Positions 6,097 through 12,237 of a stretch of 12,656 nt of DNA are shown here, one piece after another. The translations under genes were made by a program, and so were the position numbers. The notes under the pieces were generated by a model, which had not been told where the DNA came from, did not search any database, and was given only the letters and a program-made list of their open reading frames with translations. Positions within the stretch are counted from its first letter, which is position 1. Every line of letters starts with the position of its first letter. The stretch is taken from assembly GCA_035515515.1 (NCBI GenBank), contig DATJBC010000274.1, positions 1 through 12,656 on the forward strand, read 5' to 3'. The stretch is from DATJBC01 sp035515515 (GTDB lineage Bacteria > Actinomycetota > Acidimicrobiia > Acidimicrobiales > UBA8190).

Positions 6097-7467
6097 GTGA
6101 CGCCGCTCCTTCGTCGCCTCGCCCCGAGCGAGGGAAGCCGGGCGAGCCGCGCCAAGCCACGGCGGCGGACCGAGCTGGGCCTCCTCGTGCTCGGCGCGCT
6201 CATCGTGGTGGCCATGTACGTGGTCGCCTCGGTGGGGACCACGGCCAAGATCCCCGCCAACCTGGGGCCCTTCCTGGGCATCGTCCTGGCCCTGGCGCTC
6301 GCCGCCCACGTCGCCAACCGGATCTACGCGCCGGACGCCAACTCGGTGGTGCTGCCCATCGTGACGCTGCTCAACGGCCTGGGATACGTGATGCTGGCCC
6401 GCATCGGCGGCGGCTGGGCCCAGGCCCAGGCGGGGTGGACCGCCATCGGGGTGGGCGCCTACATCGTCACCCTGGCCGTGGTGCGGCGGTCGCGCGACCT
6501 CGACCGCTACCGCTACCTGCTGCTGCTGGGGGCGGTGGCCCTCATGCTGGCGCCGCTCGTCCCCCACCTGGGCCGCAACATCAGGGGCGCCCGCCTGTGG
6601 GTGTTCATCGGGCCCTTCAACGGCCAGCCGGTGGAGCTGGCCAAGCTCGCCCTGTGCGTCTTCTTCGCCTCGTACTTCGTGGAGCGCCGCGAGCTGCTGT
6701 CGGTGCCCACCATGCGGGTGGGCAACCGCCTCGTCCTCGACCCCCGCCCCCTCGTGCCCATCCTCGTGGCGTGGGGCTTCGCCATGGTGGTGCTCGGCGC
6801 CGAGCACGACGTCGGCTTCGCACTGCTCATCTTCGTGCTGTTCATGTCGATGCTGTGGCTGACGAGCGGCCGCTGGAGCTACGTGCTGTTCGGGGTGATC
6901 CTCTTCGCCGTGGGCGCGTACGTGGCCAACGAGCTGTTCAGTCAGGTCCACGTGCGGATCGCCGAGTGGCTCCACCCCGGGCCCACCGACCAGATCTCCC
7001 TCGGCCTCTACGGCCTGGGGACGGGAGGCCTCACCGGGACGGGCCTGGGCTTCGGCCACATCGTGGCGGCCTGCCCGGTGCACTGCACCAACCCCATCCC
7101 CGAGGTCCAGAGCGACTACATCTTCGCGGCCTTCGGCACCGAGATGGGCCTGCTCGGCACCACCCTCATCGTGTTCGCCTTCGCCCTGCTCACCGGGTCG
7201 GGCATGCGCATCGCCCAGACGGCCCGCTCGGAATTCGCCCAGATGGTGGCGGCCGGCCTCACCGTGATCCTGGGGTTCCAGGCCTTCTCGATCATGGCGG
7301 GCATCGTGCGCCTGCTCCCCCTCACGGGGATCACGCTGCCCTTCATGGCCTACGGCGGGTCGTCGCTGGTCGCCAACTACATCCTCGTGGCGCTCCTCAT
7401 GCGGATCTCCGACGAGGGGGAACGGGCCGTGGTGTCCGAGGCGGCCACCGCCACGCGCGTCCTGTAG
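6097..7467 (+). CDS. SEDS peptidoglycan glycosyltransferase (FtsW/RodA/SpoVE family, long actinobacterial type)
   Basis: This is a multi-pass membrane polymerase that links lipid II disaccharides into glycan strands with a partner class B PBP. From GTG 6097 it has 456 residues; GTG 6055 would add 14. A basic cytoplasmic N-terminus (RRRTE at 23-27) precedes about ten helices. Motifs are GARLWVFIG (164-172), QPVELAKL (177-184, keeping the conserved Glu E180), the catalytic-region Asp D340 in VQSDYIFAAFG, and LPLTGITLPFMAYGGSSLVANY near the C-terminus. This last block and the length resemble mycobacterial RodA more than short RodA or FtsW. The usual QPDLGT-like motif reads AEHDVGFAL. An unusual CPVHC (326-330) lies in the outer loop just before D340. 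No pbp gene is adjacent. It ends 3 bases from the convergent bifunctional-nuclease gene. Confidence 0.93.
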   Translation: MTPLLRRLAPSEGSRASRAKPRRRTELGLLVLGALIVVAMYVVASVGTTAKIPANLGPFLGIVLALALAAHVANRIYAPDANSVVLPIVTLLNGLGYVMLARIGGGWAQAQAGWTAIGVGAYIVTLAVVRRSRDLDRYRYLLLLGAVALMLAPLVPHLGRNIRGARLWVFIGPFNGQPVELAKLALCVFFASYFVERRELLSVPTMRVGNRLVLDPRPLVPILVAWGFAMVVLGAEHDVGFALLIFVLFMSMLWLTSGRWSYVLFGVILFAVGAYVANELFSQVHVRIAEWLHPGPTDQISLGLYGLGTGGLTGTGLGFGHIVAACPVHCTNPIPEVQSDYIFAAFGTEMGLLGTTLIVFAFALLTGSGMRIAQTARSEFAQMVAAGLTVILGFQAFSIMAGIVRLLPLTGITLPFMAYGGSSLVANYILVALLMRISDEGERAVVSEAATATRVL

Positions 7468-7470
7468 CGG

Positions 7471-8028
7471 CTAGGGGCGCTCCTCGAACACCCACTCACC
7501 CACGAGGATGGGGGTGGGCAGGCGCTGGCGCAGCACCAGGGCGATGGCGTCCGAGGGACGGCAGGGCAGCACGTGGCGGCCCTGCGGGCCCCGGGTGTCC
7601 ATCTCGGCGAAGAAGGCGTTGCCGCGGCGCAGCGTGATGCGCACCGCCTCGACGTTGACGCCGTGACGGTCGAGGACCTCCGCCATGAGCGCGTGGGTCA
7701 GGGGCCGCGGCGTGTCGATGCTGCGGAAGGCGTAGGCGATGGCCGTGCCCTCGGGCAGTCCCACCGGGATGCGCAGCTCGCGCCACGGGTGCTGGGCCTC
7801 GTGCAGGACGATCTCGGGATGGGCGTCGGGGAGGTCCATGGTGATCTCGGCCACCACGACGATCCGCCACACCTCGGGGTCGACGGTGACGACGCCCTCG
7901 GCGGGGTCGCCGGCCCCCGCGGGGGCCCCGTCCGCCCCGGCCCCGGGGGCCGAGGGGTCGGCGCCGTCGGGCACGCCGGGGGGCGCGGCCTCGTCGCCGG
8001 CGGCGCCGCCCACGCCGAGGTCGGTCAT
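7471..8028 (-). CDS. Bifunctional nuclease family protein (BFN/DUF151)
   Basis: This is a 185-residue protein with the bifunctional nuclease domain (PF02577). Plant founder members have RNase and DNase activity; the bacterial role is poorly known. The first ~50 residues are a Gly/Ala/Pro/Asp-rich disordered segment. The domain runs from about VWRIVVV (53) to the end, with LRIPVGLPEGTAIAYAF (85-101), TPRPLTHALMAEVL (106-119), and the hallmark RPSDAIALVLR (157-167). The usual first strand reads slightly differently, but the core is complete. The ATG overlaps the rodA stop as ATGA, so the two are translationally coupled. An internal ATG at residue 64 would cut into the first strand and is unlikely. 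In other actinobacteria this gene often sits by MerR/FHA genes; pairing with rodA is notable. Confidence 0.9.
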   Translation of the reverse strand: MTDLGVGGAAGDEAAPPGVPDGADPSAPGAGADGAPAGAGDPAEGVVTVDPEVWRIVVVAEITMDLPDAHPEIVLHEAQHPWRELRIPVGLPEGTAIAYAFRSIDTPRPLTHALMAEVLDRHGVNVEAVRITLRRGNAFFAEMDTRGPQGRHVLPCRPSDAIALVLRQRLPTPILVGEWVFEERP

Positions 8029-9161
8029 CGCGCGGCGCGCAGGCGCACCGAGACGGCGATCCCCACGGCGGAGAAGAACGCCACGGTGGCCGAGCCCCCG
8101 TAGGAGAGGAAGGGGAAGGGGATGCCGGCCACCGGCATGATCCGCATGGCCATCCCGGCGTTCTCGAACACGCTGAAGGCGACGAGCGTGAAGCAGCCGG
8201 TGGCCAGCAGGCGCCCGAAGGCGTCGCGGGCCAGCATGGCGCTGCGCAGCAGCCGCCACACCATGACCCCCACCAGGGCGAGCACCCCGGCGGCGCCCAC
8301 GAAGCCGAGCTGCTCCCCCAGGGCCGAGAAGATGAAGTCCGTCTGCTGTTCGGGGACGTACGCCAGGTTGGTCTGCGGGCCGTGGAACAGGCCCTTGCCG
8401 CTCCAGCCCCCCGAGCCGATGGCCGCCACCGACTGGCTCACGTTGTAGTTGGCGCTCTGGAGGTTCTTGGTGGGCTGGGCGAACGAGGTGAGCCGGTTGA
8501 GCTGGTAGCCCTTGAGCAGGTGCAGGTGCACGACGGCGAACACCAGCGTGACGGTCATGACGAAGAGCAGGAGCAGGTGCCGGTTGGGGAGGCCGGCGAT
8601 CACGAGCATCACGAGCAGCACCACGCACATGACGATGGCGCTCCCCAGGTCGGGCTGCTTGAGGACGAGCAGGATGGGCAGCGCGGAGAGGGCCAGGACC
8701 TTGCACAGGTCCCGCAGGTTGAGGCCCTGGGGCCGGCGCGCGCAGAAGGTGGCCACCGTGATGATGAGCACCAAGGTGGCGAACGACGACGGCTGCAGCT
8801 GGATGGGCCCGAGCTGCACCCAGCGGGTGGCGCCCAGCGCGCTCGAGCCGATGCCGGAGAACATGGCCGCCAGGGCCAGGACCATGCCCACGTAGAGCGC
8901 GGCGCTGGCGTGCTCGAGCCACCGGTAGTCGAGCACCGCCAGCACGGTCATGACGATCACCCCGACGGCCACGTAGGCGGCTTGCCGGGTGAGGAAGTAG
9001 TGCGTGCTCACCCCGGCCAGCGCCAGCTTGGAGCGGGTCGCCGAATAGACGAGGATCACGCCCATCACGGCGACGAGGGCCGTCGTGAGGATGAGCGCGA
9101 GATCGACCCGCAGGGCCAGCGGCCGACCAGGGGCTGGGCGGTGGGGGGAGAAGGTGCTCAA
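8025..9161 (-). CDS. rodA: Rod shape-determining protein RodA (SEDS family)
   Basis: This 378-residue SEDS glycan polymerase is of the short RodA type and acts in lateral wall synthesis with a class B PBP. It starts at TTG 9161, supported by GGAG eight bases upstream. After about 20 polar residues come about ten helices. Motifs are GATRWVQLG (110-118), LKQPDLGSA (167-175), the loop IGSGGWSGKGLFHG (248-261), YVPEQQTDFIFSALGEQLG (268-286) with the catalytic-region D275, and PFPFLSYGGSA near the end. In the LQPSEFAK block the usual Glu is Ser: it reads LQPSSFATL (122-130), and the Lys is Thr. The other SEDS protein in the window keeps both. The stop overlaps the nuclease ATG. It is divergent from mscS across 32 bases. 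No mreBCD or pbp2 is in view. Confidence 0.93.
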   Translation of the reverse strand: MSTFSPHRPAPGRPLALRVDLALILTTALVAVMGVILVYSATRSKLALAGVSTHYFLTRQAAYVAVGVIVMTVLAVLDYRWLEHASAALYVGMVLALAAMFSGIGSSALGATRWVQLGPIQLQPSSFATLVLIITVATFCARRPQGLNLRDLCKVLALSALPILLVLKQPDLGSAIVMCVVLLVMLVIAGLPNRHLLLLFVMTVTLVFAVVHLHLLKGYQLNRLTSFAQPTKNLQSANYNVSQSVAAIGSGGWSGKGLFHGPQTNLAYVPEQQTDFIFSALGEQLGFVGAAGVLALVGVMVWRLLRSAMLARDAFGRLLATGCFTLVAFSVFENAGMAMRIMPVAGIPFPFLSYGGSATVAFFSAVGIAVSVRLRAAR

Positions 9162-9169
9162 CCGGTGCG

Positions 9170-9173
9170 CTCC
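9170..9173 (-). promoter_or_regulatory. Ribosome binding site deciding the TTG start of rodA
   Basis: On the minus strand GGAG is followed by eight bases and then TTG 9161. No ATG or GTG start in this frame gives the full first helix. The site supports TTG as the true start, and it fits inside the short leader predicted from the -10 at 9182-9187. Confidence 0.5.
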
Positions 9174-9180
9174 GGCGGAC

Positions 9181-9187
9181 CAGAATA
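9181..9187. promoter_or_regulatory. Candidate shared bidirectional -10 between rodA and mscS
   Basis: The only TA dinucleotide in the 32-base divergent gap lies in CAGAATA. Read on the minus strand it gives TATTCT (9187-9182), a perfect TANNNT -10, with rodA TTG 20 bases downstream and its GGAG between. Read on the plus strand it gives CAGAAT (9181-9186), one mismatch from consensus, with mscS GTG seven bases later. Overlapping back-to-back -10 elements are known in bacteria. No -35 is clear on either side. Confidence 0.45.
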
Positions 9188-9193
9188 CCGGTC

Positions 9194-10147
9194 GTGCCCA
9201 GTGGCGCCATACCGGCGGTGGCCGGCCAGGGCTGGCTCTACGACCTGCTGGTCTGGGCGGGGGTGACCCCCACGACGGCCTCCCACTGGCAGCAGGTGAT
9301 CATCAAGCCGATCACGGTCGCCATCATCGTGCTCGTCTCGCTGGCCATCGGCTGGCTCGGCAACCGCATCATCCGCCGGTGGCTGGGGTCCGCGGCCCGC
9401 AAGGCCGTGGCACGCGCCGACTCGCCGCGTGCTTCGGCGCGCGCCGCCACGCTGACCGCGCTGCTGGCCAACATCTGGCGCGGCGTCATCGGCGTCATCG
9501 CCTTCTTCGTGATCCTCGGCACGATCGGGCTGAACCTCACGCCCCTGCTGGCGGGCGCCACCGTCATCGGGGCCACGCTCGGGTTCGGCGCCCAGTCGAT
9601 GGTGCGCGACCTGCTGTCGGGCCTCCTCCTCACGGTGGAGGGGCAGTTCGACATCGGCGACACCATCATGGTGGGCGACACCTCGGGGACCGTGGAGGAC
9701 CTGACGTTCCGCGTGACCCGCCTGCGGGGCCACGACGGCACGGTGTGGTTCGTCCCCAACGGCGAGATCCGCAAGCTGGCCAACACCACACGGGGGTGGG
9801 CCCAGGCCGAGGTGGACGTCCCGGTGCCGGCCAGCGCCGACGTCGACGCCGTGCTGCGAGGGGTCCACGCCGCCGCCGACACCGTGGCCGGGGACCCGCG
9901 CTACGCCTCGGCCTGCCTCGACAGCCCGCGCCTGTGGGGCGTCATCGCCGCGGCGGCCGACACCTTCACGTGCCGGGTGTCGATCCGCACGCCGACCACC
10001 GAGCGCGACCGGGTGGCCCGCGCCGTCCGGGAGGAGGCCGTCCGCCGCTTGCGGGCCATCGGCGCCTTCGGCGCCCACGACGCCGTGGGCGTCCAGCCGT
10101 CCCCGGCGCCGGGCCCGTCGCCGGACCCGGGCCGGGACGAGGGCTGA
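9194..10147 (+). CDS. MscS family mechanosensitive ion channel
   Basis: This small-conductance mechanosensitive channel opens under membrane tension to release osmolytes during hypo-osmotic shock and works as a homoheptamer. It has 317 residues from GTG 9194. Hydrophobic helices lie around 38-62 and 92-112. The pore-lining TM3 is at about 116-145 (GATVIGATLGFGAQSMVRDL, then LSGLLLTVE), followed by the beta-domain entry QFDIGDTIMVGDTSGTVEDL (151-170) and the VWFVPNGEI motif (184-192). The cytoplasmic alpha/beta domain ends near 297. The last 20 residues are Pro/Gly/Ser-rich. The length matches YggB/YkuT-type channels. It is probably first in an operon with the proline-rich membrane protein 74 bases downstream, since that gap has no TA-containing -10. 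There is no obvious Shine-Dalgarno, consistent with a leaderless mRNA. Confidence 0.94.
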   Translation: MPSGAIPAVAGQGWLYDLLVWAGVTPTTASHWQQVIIKPITVAIIVLVSLAIGWLGNRIIRRWLGSAARKAVARADSPRASARAATLTALLANIWRGVIGVIAFFVILGTIGLNLTPLLAGATVIGATLGFGAQSMVRDLLSGLLLTVEGQFDIGDTIMVGDTSGTVEDLTFRVTRLRGHDGTVWFVPNGEIRKLANTTRGWAQAEVDVPVPASADVDAVLRGVHAAADTVAGDPRYASACLDSPRLWGVIAAAADTFTCRVSIRTPTTERDRVARAVREEAVRRLRAIGAFGAHDAVGVQPSPAPGPSPDPGRDEG

Positions 10148-10210
10148 AATCGCCGAAGGCCTTCCCAAAGGGCGACGACCCCTGGGAGAATTGCCCGAAG
10201 GCTCGGATGG

Positions 10211-10224
10211 GGAGGGGGCCCGTG
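10211..10224 (+). promoter_or_regulatory. Ribosome binding site and GTG start of the proline-rich membrane protein
   Basis: GGAGG at 10211-10215 lies six bases before GTG 10222. A competing in-frame ATG at 10207 has the weaker GAAGG five bases upstream (10197-10201) and would add five residues. I prefer the GTG because its Shine-Dalgarno is the better match. Confidence 0.45.
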
Positions 10225-11304
10225 GCCGGTCCAGACGACACAGCAGGTGACGAGCGCGCCGACGCGCCCGCCCCGCCATCACCGGGGGCTCGTTTCGGGC
10301 CCCCGCCCTCATTGGGGCCGCCCTCCTTCGGGCCGCCGCCGACGCCGCCCTCCTTCGGGCCGCCGCCGCCGCCCTACGGGGCACCCCCGCCCCCGCCGGG
10401 CGACTTCTTCAGCGGCTACGGCTACAGCGCCGCCATCCCGGCCACGGCCCGGCCCCGGCGCCGTCGCCTCACCGCCGGCCTCGTGGCGGGGGGCGCCGCC
10501 GTCGTCCTCGCCACCACCCTGGTGGTCGTGCTCGGGAACGGGCCCGACGCCCAGGCGGCGGTGCTGAACGCGGTCAACGGCACCCTGGCCGACAAGACGG
10601 CGCACCTCACCCTCACCGTGACGGCGTCGGCGGACGGCACGTCCTTCACCGCCGCGGGGACGGGCAGCGCCGACTTCAGCCAGGACGCCATGGCGCTCGA
10701 CGCGTCGGTGTCGGCCGAGGGCCAGCACATCTCGCTGAACGAGATCATGGTGGCGGGCACCCTCTACGAGGGCATCCCCGGCATCAGCCTGGTCGAGCCG
10801 GGCAAGTCGTGGGTGTCGGCCGACATCTCCCAGTTCGCCAACGACGCCACGAGCGGCACCGCAGGTGCGCTGGGAACCGGTGACGACCCGGTGGCCACGC
10901 TGCACATGCTCGCCCAGCAGGGCAACACCGTGACGTCGCTGGGCCCCTCCACCGTCGACGGCGACGCCGTGCAGGGCTACGCCGTCACCATCGACAAGGC
11001 GGCCGTCCAGAAGGAGCTGTCGGCAGCGTCGGTGCCGGCCTGGCTGCGCCAGTCGCTGCACGGCCTCGACTTCAGCGGCTTCAACGTCCGTGTCTACGTC
11101 GACGACCAGGGGCAGCTGCGTCGCGAGGTCGTGGGCATGTCGTTGACGGTGGCGTCGCACACGGTGTCGCTGAGCGCCACCGTCGACTTCTCCGACTACG
11201 GGGCACCGGTGGACGTGAGCGCCCCGCCCGCCGATCAGGTGGTGAGCCTCCAGCAGTTCCTCCAGGACGCCTCGGCCGCCGAGGGCGGGTCCCTGGGCGG
11301 CTGA
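10222..11304 (+). CDS. Proline-rich, membrane-anchored protein with LppX/LprG (LolA-like) type outer domain
   Basis: This 360-residue protein has no assigned function. Residues 1-75 are Pro/Gly-rich with FGPPP-type repeats. A basic stop (RPRRRR, 77-82) precedes one helix (about 84-105: LTAGLVAGGAAVVLATTLVV). The remaining ~255 residues should lie outside and look beta-rich. Their layout recalls LppX/LprA/F/G or LolA-like lipid-binding domains: a starting helix AVLNAVNGTLADKTA, repeated alternating strands (LTLTVTASADGTSF), a GTLYEGIPG hairpin, VDGDAVQGYAVTID, and a closing strand with DFSDYGAPVDVSAPP. There is no lipobox cysteine, so it is a bitopic membrane protein and not a lipoprotein. Family assignment is by pattern only. 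It follows mscS in the same direction and converges on aroE. Confidence 0.75.
   Translation: MAGPDDTAGDERADAPAPPSPGARFGPPPSLGPPSFGPPPTPPSFGPPPPPYGAPPPPPGDFFSGYGYSAAIPATARPRRRRLTAGLVAGGAAVVLATTLVVVLGNGPDAQAAVLNAVNGTLADKTAHLTLTVTASADGTSFTAAGTGSADFSQDAMALDASVSAEGQHISLNEIMVAGTLYEGIPGISLVEPGKSWVSADISQFANDATSGTAGALGTGDDPVATLHMLAQQGNTVTSLGPSTVDGDAVQGYAVTIDKAAVQKELSAASVPAWLRQSLHGLDFSGFNVRVYVDDQGQLRREVVGMSLTVASHTVSLSATVDFSDYGAPVDVSAPPADQVVSLQQFLQDASAAEGGSLGG
10317..10367 (+). repeat. 24-base direct repeat encoding FGPPP units
   Basis: The same 24 bases (GCCGCCCTCCTTCGGGCCGC then CGCC) occur at 10317-10340 and 10344-10367, a 27-base period. They encode two PPSFGPPP units in the cytoplasmic tail of the membrane protein. 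The flanking codons continue the Gly/Pro pattern less exactly, so the tail probably grew by in-frame duplication. Confidence 0.8.
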
Positions 11305-11312
11305 CGCCCGCA

Positions 11313-11333
11313 GCCGGGGCGCCGTGACCCGGC
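11313..11333. terminator. Small hairpin between convergent membrane-protein and aroE genes
   Basis: GCCGGG (11313-11318) pairs with CCCGGC (11328-11333) across a nine-base loop, inside the 31-base gap between the two stop codons. There is no T-run on either strand. The short stem and long loop make this a weaker candidate terminator than the one after the methyltransferase. Confidence 0.35.
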
Positions 11334-11335
11334 CG

Positions 11336-12235
11336 CTACGGGGAGGGCGCCGTCAGGCGCTCGGCCGCCGCCCACATGGCCTCGACGGGCACGGCCTGGC
11401 CGGTCCACAGCTCGAGCGCACGCGCCGCCTGGTGCACGAGCATGCCCAACCCCGACAGCGCCTGCGCGCCCCGCTCGGCCGCCGCCCGCAGGAGCGGCGT
11501 CTGGAGCGGGTGGTAGACGAGGTCCACCACCACCTGCCCGCCGTGCAGGCCGGCGGCGTCCACGGGTAGCGCGCCCCCGGCCCCGTCCGCCCCGCCCTCG
11601 CCCCCGGGCCGGGCCATGCCCACCGAGGTGGCCTGCACCACCAGTTCGGCCTCCCCCACGTCGGCCGCCGACCCCACCCGGCCGACCCCGCCCGCCAACG
11701 CGGCGGCCTGCCGGGCGCGCTCGGAGGTCCGGTTGACCACCACGACCTCGCTCGCCCCCGCGTCGGCGAGGGCCAGCACCACAGCTCGGGCCGCGCCCCC
11801 CGCCCCCACCACCAGGCAGCGCCGGCCCCCGGGGTCGAAGCCGCACGCCCGGCGCAAGGACTCGAGCAGCCCGGCCCCGTCGGTGGAGTCGCCCACCAGC
11901 ACCTCCCCGCGTCGCGTCACGCAGTTCACGGCCCCGAGGCGACGCGCCACATCGCTCATCTCGTCCACCGCCGCGCAGGCGTCGCCTTTGTGCGGCATGG
12001 TCACAGACAGCCCGGCGATGCCGAGCGCCCGCATGGCGCCCAGGGCATCGGCCCCGCGCCCCGCCGGCACGGGGAAGGCCACCGACACCCAGTCGACGCC
12101 CATGGCGTCGAAGGCGGCGTTGTGCAGCTGGGGGGACAGCGAGTGCGCGATGGGGTCGCCCATGACCCCGACGATGCGCGACGCCCCCGTGGGCCAGTGC
12201 GCGCCGCGACCCGTGCCGGGCGAGCCGGGGGCCAC
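11336..12235 (-). CDS. aroE: Shikimate dehydrogenase
   Basis: AroE reduces 3-dehydroshikimate to shikimate with NADPH in the chorismate pathway. From GTG 12235 it is 299 residues, slightly longer than the usual ~270-285. The shikimate pocket is shown by GDPIAHSLSPQLHN (26-39), with the SLSP serines. The catalytic Lys is K83 in SVTMPHK and the catalytic Asp is D119 in DSTDGAG, with GAVN (101-104) before it. The dinucleotide loop is VVGAGGAARA (142 onward), and NRTSERA favours NADP. QATSVGM, DLVYHPLQTPLL and GLGMLVHQAA complete the signature. The next in-frame ATG (residue 25) would remove the first strand, so GTG 12235 is preferred. It lies two bases after the mltG stop, implying coupled translation. 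Longer N-terminal extensions run into mltG in another frame and are not protein-like. Confidence 0.96.
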   Translation of the reverse strand: MAPGSPGTGRGAHWPTGASRIVGVMGDPIAHSLSPQLHNAAFDAMGVDWVSVAFPVPAGRGADALGAMRALGIAGLSVTMPHKGDACAAVDEMSDVARRLGAVNCVTRRGEVLVGDSTDGAGLLESLRRACGFDPGGRRCLVVGAGGAARAVVLALADAGASEVVVVNRTSERARQAAALAGGVGRVGSAADVGEAELVVQATSVGMARPGGEGGADGAGGALPVDAAGLHGGQVVVDLVYHPLQTPLLRAAAERGAQALSGLGMLVHQAARALELWTGQAVPVEAMWAAAERLTAPSP

Positions 12236-12237
12236 GA

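Noticed and set aside
3754..7083. Continuous open frame of about 1100 codons on the minus strand through ppk1 and the SEDS gene
   Set aside because: The part above 5937 is His/Gln/Glu-rich shadow sequence opposite the SEDS gene and shows no PPK homology. PPK1 begins at ATG 5937.
10155..10164. Palindrome GAAGGCCTTC after mscS as terminator
   Set aside because: A 10-base palindrome with no loop cannot fold into a useful hairpin. The gap to the next same-strand gene is short and lacks a promoter, favouring an operon.
9085..10221. Upstream extension of the proline-rich membrane protein frame
   Set aside because: It overlaps mscS entirely in another frame and reads as Arg/Gly/Pro-rich noise. The good ribosome site is at 10211-10215.
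10311..10400. Pro-codon GCC/GGG repeats as CRISPR or regulatory repeats
   Set aside because: They are in frame and encode FGPPP units with only two exact copies and no spacers.
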